From Bacillota bacterium (lineage in GTDB: Bacteria > Bacillota > Clostridia > Peptostreptococcales > Acidaminobacteraceae), in assembly GCA_024636005.1 (NCBI GenBank), contig JAGXHV010000042.1, forward strand, positions 1 through 45,524: DNA of 45,524 nt, in the 5' to 3' direction. The notes below the pieces were generated by a model that made no database searches, was not told the origin of the DNA, and worked only from the letters and a program-made list of their open reading frames with translations. Numbering within the stretch: the stretch's first letter is position 1; every line of letters begins with the position of its first letter. Of this stretch, positions 33,904 to 41,304 are shown piece by piece. The position numbers and the translations under genes were made by a program.

Positions 33904-35088
33904 ATGGGACCTTTAGAAGGTTTGAAAGTACTTGATTTGACTCGGGTTTTAGCAGGCCCTTATTGTACTATGATGCTCGGCGATTTAGGCGCAGAAATCA
34001 TCAAAATTGAAGTCCCGGTTAAAGGGGACGACTCAAGACACTTTGGTCCTTATCAACATGGTGAAAGTGCTTATTTTATGAGTTTGAACAGAAACAAAAA
34101 AAGTGTGACACTGAATTTAAAGACCGAGCGCGGCAAAGCACTTCTGAAATCTTTTGTTGAAAAAGTCGATGTGATTATTGAGAACTTCAGACCGGGTACG
34201 ATGGAAAAATTGGGACTTGGTTATGATGTCTTAAAAGAAATCAATCCAAAAATAATATACGCAGCTTCCTCTGGATTTGGTCACTCAGGTCCTTACAGCA
34301 CCAGACCAGCTTATGACGGAGTTGTACAGGCTATGGGCGGGATCATGAGTATTACAGGTCCTGAAAACGGAGAGCCAACAAGAGTCGGTCCATCCATCGG
34401 TGATATTGGTGCAGGTCTTTTTACTGCCATAGGTGTACTTGCTGCCCTTAATCACAGAAACAACACTGGAATTGGACAAAAGGTTGACGTCGCAATGCTC
34501 GATTGTCAAGTCGCAATGCTTGAAAATGCAATTGCAAGATATGTGACAACGAATGAAGTGCCACGACCATCAGGAAACAAACATTCATCGATTGCTCCAT
34601 TTGAGCCATTTGACACCAATGACACGAAAATTGTTGTTGCCGTAGGTAATGATCAGATTTGGAAGCGTTTCTGTGAAGTTGCTGATCTCAAGGATATTGT
34701 CGATGATCCAAAGTTCGCAACCAATCCACAACGTCATCACAATTACAATGAAATGAGACCTTTAATTGCTGAAAAAATGAAAATGAAGTCCACAAAAGAA
34801 TGGCAAAAGACATTAGATGCCGCAGGTGTTCCAAACGGACCAATCAACTCTATCAAAGAGGTCCTTGAAGATGAACAGGTTATTGCCAGGGAGATGATTG
34901 TTGAGGTCGAACATCCAATCGCCGGCAAACTCAAAATGGCAGGAGTTGCAATCAAGCTCAGTGAAACTCCAGGAGAGATCAATTCACCAGCACCTATTTT
35001 GGGACAACACAATTTTGAAGTTCTAAAACAATATTTTGAATACACAGACGAAGAAATTGAGACACTTATCGCGGAAGGTGTTTTGTAG
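33904..35088 (+). CDS. family III (CaiB/BaiF) CoA-transferase
   Basis: A 394-residue CaiB/BaiF protein. The N-terminal motif is GLKVLDLTRVLAGPYCTMML. The catalytic aspartate is D167 in VGPSIGDIGAG, which lines up with Asp169 of formyl-CoA transferase. The region YVTTNEVPRPSGNKHSSIAP is typical. It should move CoA between two carboxylic acids. Its partner here is not given by sequence; oxalate, formate and malonate are all reasonable in this setting. The frame opens at 33874, but GAGGAGG precedes the ATG at 33904, after the terminator. XdhC follows after nine bases, so it shares a transcript with the cofactor-maturation genes. Confidence 0.9.
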   Translation: MGPLEGLKVLDLTRVLAGPYCTMMLGDLGAEIIKIEVPVKGDDSRHFGPYQHGESAYFMSLNRNKKSVTLNLKTERGKALLKSFVEKVDVIIENFRPGTMEKLGLGYDVLKEINPKIIYAASSGFGHSGPYSTRPAYDGVVQAMGGIMSITGPENGEPTRVGPSIGDIGAGLFTAIGVLAALNHRNNTGIGQKVDVAMLDCQVAMLENAIARYVTTNEVPRPSGNKHSSIAPFEPFDTNDTKIVVAVGNDQIWKRFCEVADLKDIVDDPKFATNPQRHHNYNEMRPLIAEKMKMKSTKEWQKTLDAAGVPNGPINSIKEVLEDEQVIAREMIVEVEHPIAGKLKMAGVAIKLSETPGEINSPAPILGQHNFEVLKQYFEYTDEEIETLIAEGVL

Positions 35089-35097
35089 GAGGCTGAA

Positions 35098-35931
35098 ATG
35101 GAAGCTCAACTCATGAAAAAAATATTGAAGTATATCGACAAAGGAGAGGCTGTTGCACTTGTGACTGTCACCAGCAAACTCGGAAGTGGTCCTAGAGACA
35201 CTGGAAGCATGATGCTGGTGGGTTTAGGTGGTAAGTTGATTGACGGCACAATCGGTGGAGGCAAAGTTGAAGAACAGGCAAAACTTGACGCTGCTGAGTG
35301 TATCAGGAAGAACGAATCCTCTGCATTCAAATATGAACTGACTCTTAAAGATACGGAACATTCACTTGGAATGGCTTGTGGAGGAGCAGTGGAAATATTT
35401 GTGAAGGTTTTTTCCGCACAGGACAATTTGGTGATATTCGGAGGGGGGCACATTTCCCTTGAGTTGAGTAGCTTTGCTAAAGCACTGAATTATCGAGTGA
35501 CAATCATCGATCATCGACCAGAGTATATCAGTAATGAGCGATTTCCGAACGTAGAAAGCAAGATGTCAATGGACGACTTTATAGCTGAACCTTATGAAAT
35601 GGATTCAAACACCAGTGTCGTCATTGTTACACATGGTCATACCTATGACCTGGAAGCTCTTAAAATGGTCATCGATTCCCCAGCTAGATATATTGGAATG
35701 ATAGGCAGCAGAAGCAAAATAAACTTTTGTTACACGCAGCTTCAGAATGAAGGGGTATCAGAAGATCTTTTGGCAACTGTACATGCGCCGATTGGAATTG
35801 ACATCGGAGGGGAGACCCCTCCTGAAATCGCACTCGCTATCATGGGTGAGATTCAAGCAGTCAAGTACAATCGTTCAGGAGGATTTTTAAGTAAAGTAAG
35901 GAGGCCTCCAAGTGACAGAAACTCAAAATAA
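35098..35931 (+). CDS. xdhC: XdhC-family molybdenum hydroxylase maturation protein
   Basis: A 277-residue XdhC. The N-terminal XdhC/CoxI domain begins with the catalytic-domain signature ALVTVTSKLGSGPRDTGSMM. The C-terminal Rossmann part is LVIFGGGHISLELSSFAKAL followed by VTIIDHRPEY. Proteins of this family bind the Mo cofactor, help put on the terminal sulfur (or selenium) ligand and hand it to the apo-hydroxylase. Its 20-base overlap with yqeB and the presence of two Mo hydroxylases upstream fix its context. Confidence 0.92.
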   Translation: MEAQLMKKILKYIDKGEAVALVTVTSKLGSGPRDTGSMMLVGLGGKLIDGTIGGGKVEEQAKLDAAECIRKNESSAFKYELTLKDTEHSLGMACGGAVEIFVKVFSAQDNLVIFGGGHISLELSSFAKALNYRVTIIDHRPEYISNERFPNVESKMSMDDFIAEPYEMDSNTSVVIVTHGHTYDLEALKMVIDSPARYIGMIGSRSKINFCYTQLQNEGVSEDLLATVHAPIGIDIGGETPPEIALAIMGEIQAVKYNRSGGFLSKVRRPPSDRNSK

Positions 35932-36727
35932 AGTGCTTGTAAGAGGTGGTGGCGATCTCGCCACCGCTGTCATACAAAAATTGTTTAAAAGTGGGTTCAG
36001 AGTTGTAGTTTCTGAACTTGAGAACCCTAAAATGGTTCGTAGAACCGTATCTTTTTCAAGTGCAATATATGAAGGCACTCATTCGGTTGAAGGTATTGAG
36101 GCGATTTATTGCAAACATGTCGATGAGATTGATGTGCATCTCAATGCTAATAAGATTCCTGTTTTGACCTGTAATGAAGATGTAATCATGGAGGCTTTCA
36201 AACCTGACATTTTTGTTGATGCGACCCTATCCAAGAAGAAAGTGGATTATGATTTGGATAAAGCTGAAATTGTTATCGGACTGGGGCCTGAAATCAATGC
36301 AGGTCAGGATGCCCATGTTGTCATAGAGACGGCAAGAGGTCATGATTTGGGACGATTGATTTATGTCGGGTATGCTAAAGAAAACACGCATTGTCCTGGA
36401 GACATAGCTGGGTATACAACTGAACGAGTGCTTCGTTCACCTTGTGATGGTGTCATAAGATCCTTGAAAAGAATTGGAGACCATATCGAGAAAAACGAGA
36501 CAGTTGCTTTTGTGAACGATATGCCGGTGATTTCCCAGGTTGAAGGTGTCTTAAGAGGCTTGATCCATGACAATGTCGAAATAATAAAAGGCATGAAAGT
36601 TGGGGATGTCGATCCTCGTGGCATCACTGAATATTGCTATACAATAAGCGAAAAGGGAAGAAATATCGCCGGTGGTGTTCTTGAAGCCATCATGTGGAGG
36701 CGCGATGTTTTTAGTAAAGCGGATTAA
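35912..36727 (+). CDS. yqeB: YqeB/EF2563-type selenium-dependent Mo hydroxylase accessory protein
   Basis: A 271-residue protein with an N-terminal Rossmann motif VLVRGGGDLATAVIQKLFKS (about 8-27), then VSELENPKMVRRTVSFSSA. This matches the EF2563/YqeB family. Comparative genomics ties the family to selenium-dependent molybdenum hydroxylases, which carry a labile selenide on the Mo cofactor. The start is a GTG at 35912 after AGGAGG, within the end of xdhC. Its presence is the main evidence that at least one of the two hydroxylases is selenium-dependent. SelD, which should supply selenophosphate, is not in the window. Confidence 0.9.
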   Translation: MTETQNKVLVRGGGDLATAVIQKLFKSGFRVVVSELENPKMVRRTVSFSSAIYEGTHSVEGIEAIYCKHVDEIDVHLNANKIPVLTCNEDVIMEAFKPDIFVDATLSKKKVDYDLDKAEIVIGLGPEINAGQDAHVVIETARGHDLGRLIYVGYAKENTHCPGDIAGYTTERVLRSPCDGVIRSLKRIGDHIEKNETVAFVNDMPVISQVEGVLRGLIHDNVEIIKGMKVGDVDPRGITEYCYTISEKGRNIAGGVLEAIMWRRDVFSKAD

Positions 36728-37511
36728 ATCTATATTTAATGAGAATGATACCTGTCTGGTGTCCATCATCGGTGGAGGCGGAAAAACAACTACGCTTTAT
36801 GAACTGAGCAAAATATTGAGTAGGGATCATAGGGTCCTCGTGACATCTACCACCGCCATGTTCAGACCAGGTCTCAGCCAAGTCAGTGAAATATATTTTA
36901 ATGAATTGCCTAGTTTCAATCCTGATACTAAAGGTGTAGTGGGGTTTTTTTCTCATGTGCATGAAGAGAATGATCAAAAAGTGAAAGGCGTTGAACCTTC
37001 TGTGTTGGACGCTTTTGTTATTGAAAAAAGACCAATGGTCATTTTGAATGAAGCGGATGGTGCGAAGCACAGACCAATTAAAGCTCACCTAGATCATGAG
37101 CCTGTCATACCTGAAAAAACGGATATCGTGATTATTGTTTTGGGACTTGATGGAGTGGGTAAACCCGTATCAGAAGAATGGATTCTCAGAACAGAGAGAT
37201 TCTGTGAAATTACTGGGGCTCATTTAAGTGATAAAATTGAAGTATCTCATTTAATCTGTCTCATATCCGATCCAAGGGGACTTGGAAAAGGGATCCCTGA
37301 TCATGCGGAAGTGATCCTTATACTCAATAAGTTTTCAAAGCTTGAGGTGGACATTGATTTCAAGTTGTTTTTTGATGCATTACCAAGTTGGATTTCGGCG
37401 CTTGTTGTAGCTGAAATGGAAGAAAGTAAAGAAATGATAGTCATTAGGAGAGAATATGATAGTAGCGGTGATCCTCGCAGCGGGACTCTCATCACGAATG
37501 AAGAAAAATAA
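36705..37511 (+). CDS. yqeC: YqeC-type selenium-dependent Mo cofactor maturation protein
   Basis: A 268-residue P-loop protein. SIIGGGGKTTTLYELSKIL (about 19-37) is a Walker A-like loop. The mid-region ILNEADGAKHRPIKAHLDHE (about 112-131) is the most typical part of the YqeC family. It is co-conserved with YqeB in genomes that have selenium-dependent molybdenum hydroxylases. The longest frame begins at 36672, but GGAGG lies four bases before the ATG at 36705. It overlaps yqeB by 23 bases and mocA by 56 bases. Confidence 0.9.
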   Translation: MFLVKRIKSIFNENDTCLVSIIGGGGKTTTLYELSKILSRDHRVLVTSTTAMFRPGLSQVSEIYFNELPSFNPDTKGVVGFFSHVHEENDQKVKGVEPSVLDAFVIEKRPMVILNEADGAKHRPIKAHLDHEPVIPEKTDIVIIVLGLDGVGKPVSEEWILRTERFCEITGAHLSDKIEVSHLICLISDPRGLGKGIPDHAEVILILNKFSKLEVDIDFKLFFDALPSWISALVVAEMEESKEMIVIRREYDSSGDPRSGTLITNEEK

Positions 37512-38076
37512 ATTGTTATTGCCACTTGGCAAAACAACTGTCATAGAGCATGTGGTCAAAACGGTATTGTCATCCAAAGTGGATTATGTCATTGTGGTTT
37601 CTGGACGTGATCATGAATTCGTTCATAAACTACTGAAGTATTACCCGATACGGCTTTTATACAACGACCAATATGAAAATGGTCAAAGCACTTCAATCAT
37701 AAAAGGGATGGAGACGTTGCCTAGAACAGGTATCGAGGGAGTACTTTTTGCAATGGGTGATCAGCCACTCATCACAGTAGAGGGATTAAATGCGATTATT
37801 GATGCCTTTACGATGAAAAAAGGCAAAATTATAGTACCTGTGAATCAAGAAACAGGTAAAAAAGGAGCACCTGTGCTTTTCGAGCAATCCTTTTTTAGTG
37901 AAATCAGAAAAATTGAAGGGGATCAAGGCGGAAAAGTCGTGATCAGACAATTTCCTGATGCCGTTTTTGAATGTGAAATTCAGAGTTCTGAATTTTTTGA
38001 TGATATAGACACGGAAGAAGCATATGAATCGATTATTGAACTATGGAGGCGACATGAAACAATTGATGAAACTTAA
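37456..38076 (+). CDS. mocA: MocA/MobA-like molybdopterin nucleotidyltransferase
   Basis: A 206-residue nucleotidyltransferase with the sugar-nucleotide-transferase-like start VILAAGLSSRMKKNKLLLPL (5-24), then GDQPLI (about 100) and GKKGAPVLF (about 135). MocA attaches CMP to molybdopterin, the form used by xanthine dehydrogenase-type enzymes; MobA attaches GMP. Given its place between yqeC and moeA in a hydroxylase island, the cytidylyl form is expected. The unusually long 56-base overlap with yqeC and 23-base overlap with moeA show tight translational linkage. Confidence 0.88.
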   Translation: MIVAVILAAGLSSRMKKNKLLLPLGKTTVIEHVVKTVLSSKVDYVIVVSGRDHEFVHKLLKYYPIRLLYNDQYENGQSTSIIKGMETLPRTGIEGVLFAMGDQPLITVEGLNAIIDAFTMKKGKIIVPVNQETGKKGAPVLFEQSFFSEIRKIEGDQGGKVVIRQFPDAVFECEIQSSEFFDDIDTEEAYESIIELWRRHETIDET

Positions 38077-39265
38077 TCCAATAGAAAAAGTATTGAGCGA
38101 TATTCATGTTTTTTTTGGCAGATCGTACGATCCTATTGAACGGATTGAACTCACTCGAGCGTTTGGAAGGTATTTGGCCAGTGATATCATTAGCAAAGAA
38201 ATGATTCCTGATTTTTCAAAATCGACAGTAGACGGTTATGCTGTACATTTCTTAAGCGGTCCATGTACCCTCAAAAAAGTTGGCGAATCCTTGATGGGAA
38301 GCGGCAATATGAGTGTACTCAATAAAGGAGAATGCATTTATGTACCTACCGGAGGAATGATTCCCGAGGGTACCGAGACAATGGTCATGATTGAAGATAC
38401 AGAAGTTTTGTCTGCGGATTCGGTATATTTTAAAGAAGCATTTGTCGAAAGGGAGAACATCATAGAGCGGGGATCCGATATGTCCATCGGGCAGGTGGTG
38501 CTGACCAAGGGAATGAGAATCGGTACTCACGAGATTGGAGCATTGGCGGCACTGGGACACTTTCAGGTTGAAGTCATGAAAAGCCCTGAGGTGACTTTTA
38601 TTTCCACAGGAGATGAACTCACAGAATCAAGCGAACCGCTCAAAATGGGTCAAATTAGAGAAATCAATACATTTGCACTCGCATCCATAGCACAAAAGCA
38701 AGGGCTCGAAGTGATCATGAGAAAGATAGTAAAAGATGATTATGCTGAGATCAAGGCCACTATTGAAGATGCCATATCCAAGTCGGATTTGGTGTTTATT
38801 TCGGGTGGCAGTTCAGTTGGAGAAAAAGATTACACTTATGAATTGCTCGACGAAATTTGTGACGCGGGGGTTCTGATCAATGGAATGGCAATCAAGCCTG
38901 GCAAACCTACTATTGTTTCGAAACACGGAGACAAACCAGTTATAGGTCTTCCGGGGCATCCTGTTTCATCCATCATTGTATATGAACTTTTGGCATCAGA
39001 AATCCTAAGAAGTTGGGGGTTTAAAGTTCCAAGGCATAAAAGTGTAGAAGTGACATTATCTCAATCGGTTCGTCCCGCCAAAGGTAGAGATACCTACCAG
39101 ATGGTTCAAATAAAAGAAGTCGACAACCAATTTGTGGCTGTGCCGACTTCGGGAAAATCAGGGATGATTACATTGCTGACAGGTTCAAACGGGTATGTCA
39201 TCGTTCCGAAGGAATTAGATCAGCTAACGGAAGGATCAAAGGTTAGGGCGTATTACTTCAATTGA
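38054..39265 (+). CDS. moeA: molybdopterin molybdenumtransferase
   Basis: A 403-residue MoeA. Motifs in order are FSKSTVDGYAVHF, YVPTGGMIPEGTETMVMIED, STGDELTESSEPLKMGQIRE, FISGGSSVGEKDYTYELL, GMAIKPGKPTI and GLPGHPVSSIIVYE. It inserts molybdate into adenylylated molybdopterin. Start ATG 38054 follows GGAGGC; the upstream ATG 38024 lies inside mocA. The gene ends the island, and its last 30 bases overlap the end of the convergent helicase gene. No other Moco-synthesis genes (moaA-E, mog) are present here. Confidence 0.93.
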   Translation: MKQLMKLNPIEKVLSDIHVFFGRSYDPIERIELTRAFGRYLASDIISKEMIPDFSKSTVDGYAVHFLSGPCTLKKVGESLMGSGNMSVLNKGECIYVPTGGMIPEGTETMVMIEDTEVLSADSVYFKEAFVERENIIERGSDMSIGQVVLTKGMRIGTHEIGALAALGHFQVEVMKSPEVTFISTGDELTESSEPLKMGQIREINTFALASIAQKQGLEVIMRKIVKDDYAEIKATIEDAISKSDLVFISGGSSVGEKDYTYELLDEICDAGVLINGMAIKPGKPTIVSKHGDKPVIGLPGHPVSSIIVYELLASEILRSWGFKVPRHKSVEVTLSQSVRPAKGRDTYQMVQIKEVDNQFVAVPTSGKSGMITLLTGSNGYVIVPKELDQLTEGSKVRAYYFN

Positions 39266-40351
39266 TATTTTCATATCTATAAAGGACTCAATAGACTCTA
39301 ATCTTTTAGAGTCTTTTTCTGTTAATAAGGTAATGGCAATGCCACTTTCTCCTGCTCGACCAGTCCTACCAATTCTGTGTACGTAGTTTTCTGGATCGTC
39401 GGGTAAATTGTAATTGATGACATGCGTTATGCCTTCAACGTCAAGTCCTCTCGATGCCACATCTGTCGCAACCAAGTACTTAAGATTTCCATCTTTGAAG
39501 GACGCCATCACAAATTCACGTTTGGCTTGTGTCAAATCTCCATGTAATGCTTCGACATCATATCCGGCTGCCAGCATTTCCTCATAGAGGGAATGCGTTC
39601 CAAGACGGCTTCGACAAAAGATCATGGCTTTGTTTGGTTTTTCCCTATCGAGTATGGTCTTTAAATCTTCGAATTTTTTGCGATTGGATGTATGAATGAC
39701 CGATTGAGTGATTTTCTCAAGAGTAATCTGCTTTTTAGGGGCGATGACAACTACAGGGTCATTAAGATGTTTGTTTGAAAAACCATCGACCGTGTGGCTT
39801 AATGTCGCTGAAAAACATAATGTCTGACGATGTGTTGGAAGTGCTTCAATAATTGCATCCACGTCTTTTTTGAATCCGATATGAAACATTTGATCGGCTT
39901 CATCGACAATGAACATCGCAAGAGCATCAAAATTGATGGAACCTCTCCTGATATGATCAAGGATTCTACCAGGTGTGCCTATGACCATATGGACATTTTC
40001 TTTAAGTTTACTTAGCTGTGCGTTGACATCTTGTCCGCCGTAAGCCGCCAAAATACCGATTGGGACTACTTCTGATAGTGTTTTGGCTACGCCCGTGATT
40101 TGAAGAGCAAGTTCTCTTGTTGGCGTGATGATCAGAATCTGTATGGACTGCAGTGAAGGGTCGATGGCTTGAAATGCGGGGAGTAGGAAAGCCATGGTTT
40201 TCCCTGTGCCAGTCTGTGCTTCAGCTAAAAGATCTTTGCCTTTGTTTATTTTTGGAATAGCCAATTGTTGAATGGGAGTCGGAGTCAGAATGTTTTGGCA
40301 TTCCAGTGCATATACCAAATCTGATCGAATACCGAGTTTATAGAAATTCAA
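39236..40351 (-). CDS. DEAD-box RNA helicase
   Basis: A 371-residue helicase core with essentially no C-terminal extension. The Q motif is PTPIQQLAI, motif I is AQTGTGKT, Ia is PTRELALQ, II is VDEADQM, III is SAT, V includes VATDVASRGLD, and VI is HRIGRTGR. It unwinds short RNA duplexes, with likely roles in ribosome assembly or mRNA decay. The start codon is a TTG at 40351, with GAGGT seven bases upstream. A promoter with TTGCAA and TATAAT 17 bases apart lies just upstream and overlaps the dppA promoter. Confidence 0.93.
   Translation of the reverse strand: MNFYKLGIRSDLVYALECQNILTPTPIQQLAIPKINKGKDLLAEAQTGTGKTMAFLLPAFQAIDPSLQSIQILIITPTRELALQITGVAKTLSEVVPIGILAAYGGQDVNAQLSKLKENVHMVIGTPGRILDHIRRGSINFDALAMFIVDEADQMFHIGFKKDVDAIIEALPTHRQTLCFSATLSHTVDGFSNKHLNDPVVVIAPKKQITLEKITQSVIHTSNRKKFEDLKTILDREKPNKAMIFCRSRLGTHSLYEEMLAAGYDVEALHGDLTQAKREFVMASFKDGNLKYLVATDVASRGLDVEGITHVINYNLPDDPENYVHRIGRTGRAGESGIAITLLTEKDSKRLESIESFIDMKISIEVIRPNL
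39293..39318 (+). terminator. intrinsic terminator of moeA located inside the helicase coding sequence
   Basis: AGACTCTAA and TTAGAGTCT are perfect nine-base arms around TCT, followed by TTTTCT on the plus strand. It stands 28 bases after the moeA stop and within the final codons of the opposite-strand helicase gene. Confidence 0.75.
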
Positions 40352-40391
40352 AAGGAATACCTCATTTCTTTAGTGGGTGTCATAACGTATA

Positions 40392-40420
40392 ATTATAGCG
40401 TATTGGCATGGGAATTGCAA
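40392..40420 (-). promoter_or_regulatory. sigma-A-type promoter of the DEAD-box gene
   Basis: On the minus strand TTGCAA (40420-40415) and TATAAT (40397-40392) are separated by exactly 17 bases. Transcription would begin near 40385, about 35 bases before the TTG start. Confidence 0.65.
40403..40420 (+). promoter_or_regulatory. candidate sigma-54 promoter of dppA
   Basis: TTGGCATGGGAATTGCAA matches the -24/-12 consensus (TTGGCACGN4TTGCW) with one difference. GG (40405-40406) and GC (40417-40418) are exactly ten bases apart. A start near 40430 would give a leader of about 29 bases with GGGAGG before the gene. Confidence 0.6.
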
Positions 40421-40458
40421 CGATGTTGATAGAGGCAAAATAACATTGGGAGGTTAAG

Positions 40459-41256
40459 ATGAAAGTTTTTATTAGCGCAGATATGGAGGGTGTTACAGGA
40501 ACAACTTTGTGGGAGGAATGTGATCGGAACAGTCCGTTTTATGCAAGGTTTGCTCAGCAAATGACGAAAGAAGTCGTTGCGGCTTGTAAAGGTGCATTTG
40601 CTGCTGGAGCAACAGAAGTGGTGGTCAAAGATTCACATGCATCAGGTACAAATATTGATATCACACAGTTGCCACCTGGAACAAAATTGATCAGAAATTG
40701 GAGTGGTCACCCTTATTCCATGGTGGAAGGGATAGATTCCAGCTTTGATGCCGCCATGTTCATCGGATATCATGCTGCGGCAGGAAGACCAGGAAACCCT
40801 CTGTCACATACGATGTCTTCTGTACCTTATAGGATGAAAATCAATGGCGAGTGGGCAAGTGAATTTCTGATCTATAGCTATGCGGCAGCATATGAAGGTG
40901 TACCGACAGTATTTCTGTCAGGCGATGCAATGCTATGCGAAGATTCTCACGCCATTCATCCACTACTTAAGACGGTTGTTGTAAAAGATGGTAAAGGTGG
41001 TTTGACCATCAATGAATCACCAATTTCAACACTCGAGTGGATAGAAAAAGGAGCTACTGAAGCTCTAAAGCAAAATTTGAATAATGCTAAAATCACTTTA
41101 CCTGAACATTTTGAAGTGGAATTGATGTTCAGAGAACATAAGGTCATGAGACGAAAATCTTACTATCCAGGTATGGAAATCGTAGATGATCTAACGCTTC
41201 GGTTTGAAGCGGATGATTATTTTGAAGTTCTTAGAATGATATCTTTTGTATTATAA
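40459..41256 (+). CDS. dppA: M55-family D-aminopeptidase DppA
   Basis: A 265-residue DppA homologue. Zinc ligands are visible at positions matching the Bacillus enzyme: D8 and E10 in ISADMEGVTG, H60 in VKDSHASG, H105 in GYHAAAG, and a glutamate near 131-135 in EWASEF. DppA releases N-terminal D-amino acids such as D-Ala from dipeptides and is a self-compartmentalised decamer. It probably recycles D-amino-acid peptides from cell walls. It is divergent from the helicase and convergent with the dipeptidase gene. The only good promoter upstream on this strand is of sigma-54 type. Confidence 0.92.
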   Translation: MKVFISADMEGVTGTTLWEECDRNSPFYARFAQQMTKEVVAACKGAFAAGATEVVVKDSHASGTNIDITQLPPGTKLIRNWSGHPYSMVEGIDSSFDAAMFIGYHAAAGRPGNPLSHTMSSVPYRMKINGEWASEFLIYSYAAAYEGVPTVFLSGDAMLCEDSHAIHPLLKTVVVKDGKGGLTINESPISTLEWIEKGATEALKQNLNNAKITLPEHFEVELMFREHKVMRRKSYYPGMEIVDDLTLRFEADDYFEVLRMISFVL

Positions 41257-41259
41257 ACA

Positions 41260-41296
41260 AAATCCCGATTGCTGAAATTGCAGTCGGGATTTTATA
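41260..41296. terminator. bidirectional terminator between dppA and the M19 dipeptidase gene
   Basis: AAATCCCGATTGC and GCAGTCGGGATTT pair over 13 bases with one G-U and a seven-base loop. A/T runs flank both sides, which suits two convergent genes. Confidence 0.8.
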
Positions 41297-41304
41297 TTTC
41301 GTTG

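Noticed and set aside
22259-40459. Further sigma-54 promoters before the xdh2, pucR or CoA-transferase genes
   Set aside because: No GG-N10-GC element with adequate flanks was seen upstream of those genes; only dppA has one.
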